From assembly GCF_030409795.1 (NCBI RefSeq), contig NZ_JAUFQN010000019.1, forward strand, positions 2,418,001-2,482,000: 64,000 nucleotides of DNA, given 5' to 3'. Shown piece after piece: positions 10,251 to 19,089 of this stretch (positions are counted from its first letter, which is position 1; each line of letters starts with the position of its first letter). Both the position numbers and the translations under genes were made by a program. This stretch comes from Flavobacterium paronense. GTDB taxonomy: Bacteria; Bacteroidota; Bacteroidia; Flavobacteriales; Flavobacteriaceae. A model generated the notes under the pieces. The model was given only the letters and a program-made list of their open reading frames with translations. It had not been told where the DNA came from and did no database searches.

Positions 10251-10286
10251 AAAAGACCTTAACTATAAAACAGTTAAGGTCTTTTT
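10251..10286 (+). terminator. Intrinsic terminator behind the gene remnant
   Basis: Perfect 14-bp stem AAAAGACCTTAACT / AGTTAAGGTCTTTT with a 7-base loop and T-run. It resembles the imperfect hairpin after the paralogous gene ending at 13847. Confidence 0.9.
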
Positions 10287-10358
10287 GTTAATAAAAAATT
10301 GTTTTTAGGTTAAAACTATAGTGCTTTAAAATTGTATCTTTATTTCCAAAAACAAGGT

Positions 10359-13300
10359 ATGAAAAAGATTTATTTGCTACTTCTTATCCTATCCACTTGT
10401 GGGTATGCGCAAGTAGGTATTGGGACAGCGGCACCAACAGCAACCCTCGATATCGTGGCTACCAATCCAACAGGAGCTTCCACCACGGTAGATGGCATTG
10501 TAATTCCGAGAGTAGACCGTCAAAGAGCTCAAAATATGACAGGCACTACTACATCTACCATGATTTTTGTAAATAGTATCTTAACAGGAACTGCTGCCGG
10601 TACTGCAGTAAATATTACTTCAATTGGTTTTTACTATTATGATGGTACGGTTTGGCAAAAAATAGCCACAGGCGCTAGTACCGACTGGGCACTTAGCGGA
10701 AATGCTTCCACCACACCGGGAACTAATTTTATTGGTACTACTGATGCGACCGACCTTAGAATCAAAACAGGAGGAACGGATCGATGGAATATCTCGGACA
10801 CTAACAGCGGTCAATTACAATCGTATTCTTTGGGTAGCAATACCGCTCCTGCTTATTCTTTTCAGGGCGATACAAATACAGGGATTTTTAGCTCTGCAGC
10901 CGAAAATTTAGGCTTTGTTACCAATGGTACTGAAAAACTTAGAATTCCTGATGCTAATCAGGTTCATGCTATGAGTTTGGGTACAGCGGCGTTGCCATTT
11001 TATTCTTTTAGCAGTGACCCAAACACAGGAATATTCAGCTCTGCTGCCGATGCTTTAGACTTTACAACCAATGGCACAGCACGACTTAGAATTCCGAGTG
11101 CGAATCAAATTCACGCGTTGAGTTTAGGTACAGCTGCCTTGCCTTTTTATTCTTTTAGTGCACAGTCAACAACAGGAATGTTTGGTACTGCCACAGATGT
11201 ATTAGGCTTCTCGACTGCTGGAACAGAAAAAGCTAGAATAGAATCTGATGGGGATGTTGGTATTGGAGTAACTCCGGATGTATCTGCAAAGCTTGATGTT
11301 TCTGATGCCAATAAAGGTTTTTTACCTCCAAGAGTAGCATTGACCTCAACCACATTGGCAGTACCAATTACGACTCCGGCTACGGGTCTTTTAGTATACA
11401 ACACTGCAATTGCAGGAGTAGTACCCAACAATGTTGTTCCGGGATATTATTACAATAGCGGTACCACTGTTGCACCCGTTTGGAAAAGATTTTCTGCTGG
11501 AAATGGAGACAGTTGGCAAACATCGGGAAATTCAGGAACCATTGCAGGAACTAATTTTATTGGTACAAATGATGCTGTCGACCTCCGAATTAAAACAGGA
11601 GGAACGGACCGATGGACCATATCGGATACCAATAGCGGTCAATTACAATCGTTTGCTTTAGGAAGCTCTACGGCTCCAGTATATTCTTTTCAGGGCGATA
11701 CAAATACAGGGCTGTTTAGTTCCGGTACCGATGCTTTAGACTTTACCACCAATGGAACAGCACGTTTTAGAATTCCGAGTGCGAACCAAATTCATGCCTT
11801 GAGTTTGGGTACAGCAGCCTTGCCTTTTTATTCTTTTAGCGGACAGTCAACAACGGGAATGTTTGGAGCTGCTACTGATGTATTAGGATTCTCAACAGCG
11901 GGAACAGAAAAAGCCAGAATAGAATCAGATGGTGATGTGGGTATTGGAACAACTCCGGATGCATCCGCAAAGCTTGATGTTTCAGCTACCGACAAAGGAT
12001 TATTAGCTCCAAGAGTAGCACTAACCTCAACGATAGTAGCGGGTCCAATTACTACTCCCGCTACTGGACTTTTAGTATATAACACTAACACTGCGGGAAC
12101 AGCACCCAACAATGTTGTTCCGGGATATTATTATAACAGCGGCACCACTATTGCACCCGTTTGGAAAAGATTTTCAGCCGGAAATGGAGACAGTTGGCAA
12201 ACAATAGGAAATTCAGGAACAGTAGCCGGAACTAATTATATCGGAACGAACGACGTGCAGGATTTTGTAGTTAAAACAAGTGCCGTTGTGAATACGCCTC
12301 TTGAGCGCATGCGTATTACTACAGCGGGTAATGTTGGGATTAATGCTCCTACTCCAACCACTACTGCTTTAGTAACTATAAATCCCAACACTAATGCTAT
12401 ACGAAGCGGGATTGATATGACTTTAACCAATGCCACTGCTGCTGCTACCGGTTTGAATATTACATCAGGAAACGCATTAGTAAATGGAATATCCGTGAGC
12501 AACTCCTCTAACTCGTCGTCTAATAGTGTATTTGGTATTGGCTCGGTTTTGTCAGCAGGTACTATTGTTTCAGGTTATAATGGCTATAGAATAGATGCTC
12601 TTGGTATTCCTGCGAATATTAAAAGTTATGGTCTTTATGGGGTTAATGGGGTTCCAGGAACTTATGCAACCAATGCCAACACTTGGGCAGGTTTTCTGCA
12701 GGGAAGAACAGTTATATCTTCTGAAAGTTCTCCTACATCTCCAATTGGCACAGATTTAGAAGTACGAAATACAACCACAGGAGCTGGAGCACCAGCAACA
12801 GTTGCATTACGTCAAACCACTGCTCTGGCAACCTCCGGAAATGTTTTAGGAAACCTCAATTTTGGTGATAATTATGTAACCACTCCACAAGCACAAATAC
12901 TAGTACAGCGCGATGCTGCGGCAAGTTCAGTTACTGATATGCCAACGGCTATGACATTTTCAACAACACCAGATGCTAGTGCTACACTTACAGAAAGAAT
13001 GAGAATTGATAATGCCGGAAAAGTTGGCGTTGGGACAACTGCTCCTACTACGTTAGCAGATGTTAATGGCGCCTTATCCTTAAGAGAAGGAGCCGCTTTG
13101 ACATTCAGTAATGGAGCAAACAGCAATATTATCTTAGGAACAACACCCTATTCACTATACAGAATCACCGGACCTACAGGTGTATTTTCATTAACAGGAT
13201 TAGTGCCTGTTGGAACAGCTGATGGTCAAATAGTTACTTTAATAAATACAACTGCGTTTGATTTTACTATTGTTAATAATGCCACCTCAACTGCCGCCAA

Positions 13301-13847
13301 TAGAATTTTTTGTCCCGGAGCTACAGACTTAGTTCTTTCAGGTATTAGCTCCACTGTTACATTAATGTATAATAAGAGCTCATCAAGATGGATTGTAATA
13401 GCCAATACAGATACTCCTTATGGAAGAAATATAAAATCAGTAATTGGAACAACTAATACTTCGACTAACTCCGCTACTTTTGCAGACATGGCCAATATGA
13501 GTATTACATTTACCCCAAAACACAATGTCGTATATTTGAATTTTAGCGCTGCTGGTGACATGGGACTACTTGCTGAGGGCAGCTACGTGGATTTCAGAAT
13601 TGTAAATGTGACGGCAGGAACTAACTTAGGTGGCACTACCTCATTAGCAACTGATTTTGATGATTTAAGTGGTGTAGCAACTTCCTGGAACGCCCAGTTT
13701 GTAATGTTTCCCATAACAGTAACTGCCGGAACGCCAACTACTATAAAAATTCAATGGTTGCGAGACGGAAATGCATTGGATACAGCCTACAATGATGTAG
13801 TTGGTTCTCCAAATTACTCACATAGAAATCTAACTATTTTTGATTAA
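10359..13847 (+). CDS. Large secreted repeat protein with tail-fibre-like repeats
   Basis: A 1162-residue secreted protein. The start at 10359 was chosen because the signal peptide MKKIYLLLLILSTCGYAQ begins there; nine open codons precede it. The body holds repeated modules of the type GTxxWxxSGNxGT, FIGTxDAxDLRIKTGGTDRW, YSFQGDTNTGIFSS, GTARLRIPSANQIHALSLGTAALPFYSFS and KARIESDGDVGIGxTPDxSAKLDV. These resemble phage tail-fibre and S74-adhesin repeats. A module of about 681 bp is duplicated in the DNA. The last 140 residues form a separate beta-rich domain. I see no T9SS sorting domain and no S74 chaperone at the C-terminus. Probably a surface or adhesive protein. Confidence 0.85.
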   Translation: MKKIYLLLLILSTCGYAQVGIGTAAPTATLDIVATNPTGASTTVDGIVIPRVDRQRAQNMTGTTTSTMIFVNSILTGTAAGTAVNITSIGFYYYDGTVWQKIATGASTDWALSGNASTTPGTNFIGTTDATDLRIKTGGTDRWNISDTNSGQLQSYSLGSNTAPAYSFQGDTNTGIFSSAAENLGFVTNGTEKLRIPDANQVHAMSLGTAALPFYSFSSDPNTGIFSSAADALDFTTNGTARLRIPSANQIHALSLGTAALPFYSFSAQSTTGMFGTATDVLGFSTAGTEKARIESDGDVGIGVTPDVSAKLDVSDANKGFLPPRVALTSTTLAVPITTPATGLLVYNTAIAGVVPNNVVPGYYYNSGTTVAPVWKRFSAGNGDSWQTSGNSGTIAGTNFIGTNDAVDLRIKTGGTDRWTISDTNSGQLQSFALGSSTAPVYSFQGDTNTGLFSSGTDALDFTTNGTARFRIPSANQIHALSLGTAALPFYSFSGQSTTGMFGAATDVLGFSTAGTEKARIESDGDVGIGTTPDASAKLDVSATDKGLLAPRVALTSTIVAGPITTPATGLLVYNTNTAGTAPNNVVPGYYYNSGTTIAPVWKRFSAGNGDSWQTIGNSGTVAGTNYIGTNDVQDFVVKTSAVVNTPLERMRITTAGNVGINAPTPTTTALVTINPNTNAIRSGIDMTLTNATAAATGLNITSGNALVNGISVSNSSNSSSNSVFGIGSVLSAGTIVSGYNGYRIDALGIPANIKSYGLYGVNGVPGTYATNANTWAGFLQGRTVISSESSPTSPIGTDLEVRNTTTGAGAPATVALRQTTALATSGNVLGNLNFGDNYVTTPQAQILVQRDAAASSVTDMPTAMTFSTTPDASATLTERMRIDNAGKVGVGTTAPTTLADVNGALSLREGAALTFSNGANSNIILGTTPYSLYRITGPTGVFSLTGLVPVGTADGQIVTLINTTAFDFTIVNNATSTAANRIFCPGATDLVLSGISSTVTLMYNKSSSRWIVIANTDTPYGRNIKSVIGTTNTSTNSATFADMANMSITFTPKHNVVYLNFSAAGDMGLLAEGSYVDFRIVNVTAGTNLGGTTSLATDFDDLSGVATSWNAQFVMFPITVTAGTPTTIKIQWLRDGNALDTAYNDVVGSPNYSHRNLTIFD
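11022..12241 (+). repeat. Internal direct repeat, unit about 681 bp
   Basis: The stretch beginning near 11022 recurs from near 11703 with small differences. For example, the region around 11130-11270 matches 11811-11951, both encoding LGTAALPFYSFS...TTGMFG...DVLGFSTAGTEKARIESDGDVGIG. A related partial module starts near 10697. All lie inside one coding sequence. Confidence 0.8.
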
Positions 13848-13851
13848 CACA

Positions 13852-14175
13852 TTAATACTTTAAAAACCTCCAAAAAGACCTTTGCTTTAAATAGTCAAGG
13901 TCCTTTTCGTTTGCATAAGCCTCTCGTTCAAAAGATATATTTCTATAGGCAACATTCTTGTCTTTACAAATAATCCATCTAACCAAAAATTCTAATCCGT
14001 ACCAAATAAAAAAAGGCAAAACCAGCAGCTCTAGTTGCTGACGAATATGAATTTTTTCATGATTAATCATAACCGCGTTTTGCTTCAAATCACTTTCGGA
14101 AACAATAATAAAAGGAAACAAAGTGAGTCCTCTGAAACCTTTTGGAATTAAATATCTTGAAACGATTACAAACAT
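13852..14175 (-). CDS. Mini HExxH membrane protein
   Basis: A 107-residue protein with an HEKIH motif (about residues 39-43), the zinc-binding HExxH pattern. A hydrophobic segment follows (LELLVLPFFIWYGLEFLV), then FEREAYANE, where the first Glu could be the third zinc ligand as in gluzincins such as M48 and M56 peptidases. It looks like a stripped-down BlaR1/HtpX-type core. Its 3' end is convergent with the gene ending at 13847 (4 bp apart). Its last codons lie in the hairpin region of that gene's terminator. Peptidase activity is inference; it may equally be an inactive membrane protein. Confidence 0.6.
   Translation of the reverse strand: MFVIVSRYLIPKGFRGLTLFPFIIVSESDLKQNAVMINHEKIHIRQQLELLVLPFFIWYGLEFLVRWIICKDKNVAYRNISFEREAYANEKDLDYLKQRSFWRFLKY
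13868..13907 (+). terminator. Probable terminator of the 10359 gene
   Basis: Imperfect hairpin with GACCTT / AAGGTC as core and A/T flanks, ending in CCTTTTCG. It corresponds in position and sequence to the perfect hairpin at 10251-10286 behind the paralogous remnant. It overlaps the 3' end of the convergent 13852 gene. Confidence 0.5.
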
Positions 14176-14203
14176 TTTAGTATTATGCTTTAAATTTGCA
14201 GGT

Positions 14204-14386
14204 ATGAACGAGCAAAATAATGAAAATAAAGTAATCGAAGGTGAAGATTTTTATTTTACACCTGAAGGTTATAAATGTTTCACCGAAAAATACCACTTAA
14301 ACCGTGGCTATTGCTGCAAAAGTGGCTGTCGTCATTGCCCGTATGGTTTTGATAAAAAAACAGGAACAATCAAAAAGACATCATAG
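14204..14386 (+). CDS. DUF5522 protein, cysteine-rich
   Basis: A 60-residue cytoplasmic protein. The start at 14204 was chosen because the open frame upstream overlaps the divergent gene and lacks conservation. The core FTPEGYKCFTEKYHLNRGYCCKSGCRHCPYGF is characteristic of DUF5522. Four clustered cysteines (CC-x3-C-x2-C) could bind a metal or Fe-S cluster. A TAAATTTG -7-like box is at 14191-14198, very close to the start. Function unknown. Confidence 0.85.
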   Translation: MNEQNNENKVIEGEDFYFTPEGYKCFTEKYHLNRGYCCKSGCRHCPYGFDKKTGTIKKTS

Positions 14387-14432
14387 ACTTTTAGATAGTT
14401 AGACCTTTTAGAAAAAAACAAGAAGTCTATTT

Positions 14433-14482
14433 ATCTAACAATCTAAGCAGTCTAAAAATCTAACAATCTAAGAAGTCTAAAA
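14433..14482. repeat. Two tandem 25-bp units directly before hutU
   Basis: Units 14433-14457 and 14458-14482 differ at one base; each contains TCTAACAATCTAAG and AGTCTAAAA. The second unit ends immediately before the hutU start codon. Related phrases occur at 16474-16517 and inside the GSCFA gene at 35467-35516. Confidence 0.85.
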
Positions 14483-16465
14483 ATGACATTTCAAGAACAA
14501 ATACAACAAGGAATTCCATCTATTCTCCCAAATCCAAAACCATACGAAGCAGAAATAAACCACGCGCCAAAGCGAAAAGAAATCCTTTCGGAGGAAGAAA
14601 AAAAACTGGCGTTGAAAAATGCATTGCGCTATTTTGAGCCACAGCATCACGCTACGCTGCTTCCTGAATTTAAAGAAGAATTAGAAAAATACGGGCGTAT
14701 TTATATGTATCGTTTCCGCCCCGATTATAAAATGTATGCCCGCCCTATTTCAGAATATCCTGGGAAATGCGAGCAGGCAAAAGCCATTATGCTGATGATT
14801 CAGAACAATCTGGATTATGCTGTGGCGCAACATCCGCATGAGTTAATTACCTACGGTGGCAATGGTGCCGTTTTTCAAAACTGGGCACAATACCTGCTAA
14901 CGATGCAGTATTTGGCTGAAATGACCGAAGAGCAAACCTTAACCATGTATTCGGGTCATCCGATGGGATTGTATCCATCACACAAAGACGCACCTAGAGT
15001 TGTGGTTACAAACGGAATGGTGATTCCCAATTATTCCAAACCGGACGATTGGGAAAAAATGAATACCTTAGGTGTTTCGCAATACGGACAAATGACGGCA
15101 GGCAGTTATATGTATATTGGTCCACAAGGAATCGTTCACGGAACAACCATAACCGTTCTTAACGGATTCAGAAAGATTAAGAAAGTACCTAAAGGCGGTC
15201 TGTTTGTGACTTCCGGTTTAGGCGGAATGAGTGGCGCGCAACCAAAGGCAGGAAGCATCGCGGGTTGTGTTACGGTTTGTGCCGAAGTCAATCCGAAGAT
15301 AACACACATTCGCCATTCACAAGGTTGGATTAATGAAGTTATAGAAAACATAAACGATTTAGTACCCAGAGTCAAAAAAGCGCTTTACAATCAGGAAGTA
15401 GTTTCGATTGCCTACCTCGGAAATATAGTGGATGTTTGGGAACGTTTTGACCAGGAAAACCTGCATATCGATTTGGGTTCCGATCAAACATCATTACACA
15501 ATCCTTGGGCAGGAGGTTATTATCCGGTTGGATATACTTTCGAAGAATCAAACGAAATGATGGCTAACAATCCGGCTAAGTTTAAAGAAGAAGTCCAAAA
15601 AACATTACGCCGTCACGCCAAAGCAATCAACAAACACACTGAAAAAGGAACCTATTTCTTTGATTATGGCAATGCCTTTTTATTAGAAGCGTCTCGTGCA
15701 GGCGCAGATGTTTTTGCCGAAAACCATATCGATTTCAAATACAATAGTTATGTACAGGATATAATGGGGCCTATGTGTTTTGATTATGGATTTGGCCCGT
15801 TCCGTTGGGTTTGCGCTTCGGGTAATCCGGACGATTTAGCCAAAACAGATGCTATAGCCTGCAGTGTTTTAGAAGAAATGATGAAAAATTCGCCTTCCGA
15901 AATCAAGCAGCAAATGGCCGATAACATCCAATGGATAAAAGGGGCACGGGAAAACAAATTAGTGGTAGGCTCACAAGCCCGAATCTTATATGCCGACGCG
16001 GAAGGAAGAATTAAAATTGCCGAAGCGTTCAACCAGGCAATTGCACTTGGCGATATCGGGTATGTGATTTTGGGTCGCGATCATCATGACGTTTCGGGCA
16101 CCGATTCCCCTTACCGTGAAACTTCTAACATTTATGACGGATCCCGTTTTACTGCCGATATGGCAATACAAAATGTAATTGGCGACAGTTTCCGTGGCGC
16201 TACTTGGGTTTCTATTCACAATGGCGGCGGTGTTGGTTGGGGCGAAGTAATTAACGGTGGATTCGGCATGGTTCTGGATGGTTCAGCTGATGCATCAAGA
16301 CGTTTAGCATCCATGCTTTTTTGGGATGTAAATAATGGAATTTCGAGAAGGAACTGGGCTAGAAATGAAGGTGCTATTTTTGCAATAAAAAGAGCGATGG
16401 AAACGCAACCTTTATTAAAAGTTACCATCCCCAATATAGTTGAAGAAGGATTATTGGATTTTTAG
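14483..16465 (+). CDS. hutU: Urocanate hydratase
   Basis: Converts urocanate to imidazolone propionate, the second step of histidine breakdown, with tightly bound NAD as electrophile. The family signatures YGGNGAVFQNW, SGHPMGLYPSH and the NAD-binding glycine stretch TSGLGGMSGAQPKAG are present, as is FDYGFGPFRWVCASGNP. At 660 residues it is about 100 longer than the proteobacterial enzyme; I believe this longer form is normal in Bacteroidota. No other hut genes are adjacent. Expression signals are obscured by the repeat units directly upstream. Confidence 0.96.
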   Translation: MTFQEQIQQGIPSILPNPKPYEAEINHAPKRKEILSEEEKKLALKNALRYFEPQHHATLLPEFKEELEKYGRIYMYRFRPDYKMYARPISEYPGKCEQAKAIMLMIQNNLDYAVAQHPHELITYGGNGAVFQNWAQYLLTMQYLAEMTEEQTLTMYSGHPMGLYPSHKDAPRVVVTNGMVIPNYSKPDDWEKMNTLGVSQYGQMTAGSYMYIGPQGIVHGTTITVLNGFRKIKKVPKGGLFVTSGLGGMSGAQPKAGSIAGCVTVCAEVNPKITHIRHSQGWINEVIENINDLVPRVKKALYNQEVVSIAYLGNIVDVWERFDQENLHIDLGSDQTSLHNPWAGGYYPVGYTFEESNEMMANNPAKFKEEVQKTLRRHAKAINKHTEKGTYFFDYGNAFLLEASRAGADVFAENHIDFKYNSYVQDIMGPMCFDYGFGPFRWVCASGNPDDLAKTDAIACSVLEEMMKNSPSEIKQQMADNIQWIKGARENKLVVGSQARILYADAEGRIKIAEAFNQAIALGDIGYVILGRDHHDVSGTDSPYRETSNIYDGSRFTADMAIQNVIGDSFRGATWVSIHNGGGVGWGEVINGGFGMVLDGSADASRRLASMLFWDVNNGISRRNWARNEGAIFAIKRAMETQPLLKVTIPNIVEEGLLDF

Positions 16466-16473
16466 AATTATCA

Positions 16474-16517
16474 TCAATCTAATAATCCAAAAATCAAACA
16501 ATCTAATAATCTAAATT
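16474..16517. repeat. Tandem phrase repeat (AATCTAATAATC type)
   Basis: About two degenerate copies of an AATCTAATAATCxAAA phrase fill the gap between hutU and the DUF4136 gene. Same family as 14433-14482. Confidence 0.7.
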
Positions 16518-17051
16518 ATGAAAACACTAAAATTTATCCTTGTCCTCTTACTGTTTGTTTTAGCATCATGTAGTTCCGTTACTGTTAATTCTGACTACGA
16601 CAAAAAAGTAGATTTTGCTCCGTACAAAACTTATGCTTTCCACAAAGCGGGAATAGACAAAGCGGAAATTTCTGATTTAGACAAGAAAAGAATTCTTCAC
16701 TCTATCGATGAAGTGATGTCTTCTAAAGGATTAACAAAAAATGATAGTCCTGATTTATTGATTGCTTTTTTCACTAAAGAAAGAGAACAAGTTAATGTAA
16801 ACCAATTTAATGCGGGTTGGGGCTATGGTTGGGGTTTTGGTTGGAATCCTTATTTATGGGGCGGAAATACTACAGTTACACGATATCCGGAAGGCACTTT
16901 ATATATTGACATTATCGATGCTAAGAAAAAAGAACTGATTTGGCAAGGTGAAGGTGAAGGCGCTTTGACAAAAGACACCAATAAAAAAGACGAAGTGATA
17001 AAAGAGTTTGTTACTAAAATTTTGGAGCAATATCCCCCGAAGAAGAAGTAG
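16518..17051 (+). CDS. DUF4136 lipoprotein
   Basis: A 177-residue lipoprotein with lipobox LASC (Cys19). The mature part starts with VNSDYDKKVDFAPYKTYAF, the usual opening of DUF4136, and ends with a segment giving TLYIDIIDAKKKELIWQGEGEGAL, also typical. A Gly/Trp/Tyr-rich stretch (GWGYGWGFGWNPYLWGG) lies in the middle. Outer-membrane or periplasmic location is inferred from the lipobox; the biochemical role of the family is unknown. Confidence 0.9.
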   Translation: MKTLKFILVLLLFVLASCSSVTVNSDYDKKVDFAPYKTYAFHKAGIDKAEISDLDKKRILHSIDEVMSSKGLTKNDSPDLLIAFFTKEREQVNVNQFNAGWGYGWGFGWNPYLWGGNTTVTRYPEGTLYIDIIDAKKKELIWQGEGEGALTKDTNKKDEVIKEFVTKILEQYPPKKK

Positions 17052-17072
17052 AAAGTTGTCAGATTTAAAAAT

Positions 17073-17103
17073 AAAACCGCAATAGTGATGTTGCGTTTTT
17101 TTT
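17073..17103 (+). terminator. Terminator of the DUF4136 gene
   Basis: AAAACCGCAA / TTGCGTTTT stem with one bulged C, 8-base loop and run of seven T, 20 bp after the stop. Confidence 0.75.
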
Positions 17104-17184
17104 AGCCCAGATAGTAACGGCATCCTTTTTATCTCGTTCTTAAAACGAGATAAAAAGATATAGTGGATAGCTGGAAACTGCTCC
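17103..17184 (+). repeat. Structured interspersed repeat, copy 1
   Basis: Begins TAGCCCAGAT, then AACGGCATC, a perfect 14-bp stem (17125-17138 with 17144-17157, loop CTTAA), then ATATAGTGGATAGCTGGAAA. Shares its ends with the copies at 42527, 55211 and 60150. It directly follows a terminator. Confidence 0.75.
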
Positions 17185-17269
17185 TAAAAAATCATAACGT
17201 TTTAGCTGATTTATAACAATTCTTTACACTAAGATTTGTAAATTTACCAACATAACAATTTTAGATTTT

Positions 17270-19027
17270 ATGGAAGCACCTTATGAAAGCAACGCTTTGA
17301 TTGACCGATTACCCAAACATTTAAAGCAATTTATCAAGCCACAGGATTACACGGATTACACTCCGATTAATCAGGCGGTTTGGCGTTATGTGATGCGTAA
17401 AAATGTCGATTATCTTTCAAAAGTAGCGCATAGTTCTTATTTAGAAGGCTTAAAAAAAACAGGTTTGGAAATTGATAGTATTCCGAATATGTATGGTATG
17501 AACCGCATTCTAAAAGAAATTGGTTGGGCGGCAGTTGCTGTTGATGGTTTTATTCCACCTAATGCTTTTATGGAGTTTCAGGCTTATAATGTGCTTGTAA
17601 TTGCTTCCGATATTCGGCAGTTAGAACATATAGAATATACGCCGGCTCCGGATATTATTCATGAAGGCGCGGGCCATGCTCCTATTATTGCCAATCCGGA
17701 ATATGCTGAATATTTGCGTCGTTTTGGTGAAATTGGTTGCAAAGCGATTTCATCATCACGTGATTATGAAATGTATGAAGCTATTCGTTTGCTTTCGATT
17801 TTAAAAGAAGCAGAAGGAACGCCACAAGCCGAAATTGATGCTGCCGAAGCGCAAGTAGATTTTCTGCAAAACAATATGGGTGAGTTGTCTGAAATGGCCC
17901 GTATTCGGAATTTACATTGGTGGACGGTAGAATACGGTTTGATTGGCACTGTTGAAAACCCTAAAATATATGGCGCGGGCTTATTGTCTTCTATTGGCGA
18001 AAGTGCGTGGTGCATGACTGACGAAGTAAAAAAAATACCTTATGATATTTCGGCTGCAGACCAAAGTTTTGATATTACAAAACCTCAACCGCAACTTTAT
18101 GTAACGCCAGATTTTGCTCACCTGAGTTTGGTTTTAGAAGAGTTTGCCAATACAATGGCTTTGCGAACTGGCGGTTTATCGAGTTTGAAAAAGTTAATAA
18201 AATCAAATGCGTTAGGAACCATTGAATTGAGTACGGGAATCCAAATTTCGGGAGTTTTTACCAATGTAATTGAAGAAGAAGGAAAACCTGTTTATATCCA
18301 AACAACAGGAAAAACGGCTTTATCCTATCGTGAAAAAGAATTAGTGGGTCACGGAACGCAATATCATGCGGAAGGTTTTGGTTCGCCCATTGGGAAACTG
18401 AAAGGAATCAATTTAGCTATTGAAGATATGAGTCCGAGAGATTTACGCGCTTATGATATTTACGAGGCGGAATCGGTAACGCTTGAGTTTGAAGGCAACA
18501 TTACAGTAACGGGAGAAATCATTACGGGTTCTCGAAACTTACAGGGTGAAATTATTATTATCAGTTTTAGAAACTGTACGGTTACGCATAATGACACTAT
18601 TTTATTCCAACCCGATTGGGGAATTTACGATATGGCTGTTGGTAAAAAAGTGATTTCCGCATTTTCTGGTCCGGCCGATGTGAATAGTTTTGATATGATT
18701 CATCATGTGCCATCAAGCCACACTATAAAAGCAAAAAAATCTACTGAACGTGAAGAGTTAGAAAGTTTATACAAATCGGTTAGAACCATTCGAGAAGGAA
18801 ATCTAAACAACGAATCGATATCCAATATTTTTACTAAGTTAAAATCAAATCATCCAAACGATTGGTTATTATCTATTGAAATAGTTGAGATTTTAAAAGA
18901 TAAAAATGAACCAAAATTGTTAGAAGAAGTACTGACTCATTTAGAACTGTTAAAACAAAACCGTCCTGAAATTGCGCACTTGATTACCGGCGGAATGGGA
19001 TTGATCTTTAAATCAGAACTTGTTTAG
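17270..19027 (+). CDS. Aromatic amino acid hydroxylase (phenylalanine 4-hydroxylase-like)
   Basis: An iron- and pterin-dependent monooxygenase, probably turning phenylalanine into tyrosine. The iron ligands are visible: HEGAGH (His131 and His136) and WWTVEYGL (Glu221). At 585 residues it is about twice the length of proteobacterial PhhA. The extra C-terminal half (about residues 300-585) includes repeated beta-type segments (LEFEGNITVTGEIITGSRNLQGEIIIISF) and a helical tail; its role is unknown. It stands alone between the DUF4136 gene and the convergent MORN-protein gene. Substrate specificity among Phe, Tyr and Trp is not provable here. Confidence 0.9.
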   Translation: MEAPYESNALIDRLPKHLKQFIKPQDYTDYTPINQAVWRYVMRKNVDYLSKVAHSSYLEGLKKTGLEIDSIPNMYGMNRILKEIGWAAVAVDGFIPPNAFMEFQAYNVLVIASDIRQLEHIEYTPAPDIIHEGAGHAPIIANPEYAEYLRRFGEIGCKAISSSRDYEMYEAIRLLSILKEAEGTPQAEIDAAEAQVDFLQNNMGELSEMARIRNLHWWTVEYGLIGTVENPKIYGAGLLSSIGESAWCMTDEVKKIPYDISAADQSFDITKPQPQLYVTPDFAHLSLVLEEFANTMALRTGGLSSLKKLIKSNALGTIELSTGIQISGVFTNVIEEEGKPVYIQTTGKTALSYREKELVGHGTQYHAEGFGSPIGKLKGINLAIEDMSPRDLRAYDIYEAESVTLEFEGNITVTGEIITGSRNLQGEIIIISFRNCTVTHNDTILFQPDWGIYDMAVGKKVISAFSGPADVNSFDMIHHVPSSHTIKAKKSTEREELESLYKSVRTIREGNLNNESISNIFTKLKSNHPNDWLLSIEIVEILKDKNEPKLLEEVLTHLELLKQNRPEIAHLITGGMGLIFKSELV

Positions 19028-19089
19028 TCAATTAGGAATTAGAAATTATTAAGTATGAGTTGTCCTAAAAAAGGTTAACTGGATTATTT

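Noticed and set aside
11022-12241. Regularly spaced repeats considered as a CRISPR array
   Set aside because: Units are hundreds of bases long and lie in frame in one large coding sequence; no cas genes.
11147-12502. Long open frames on the minus strand (88-94 codons) inside the 10359 gene
   Set aside because: They mirror the duplicated modules of the plus-strand gene, have no signal or family features, and use improbable codons.
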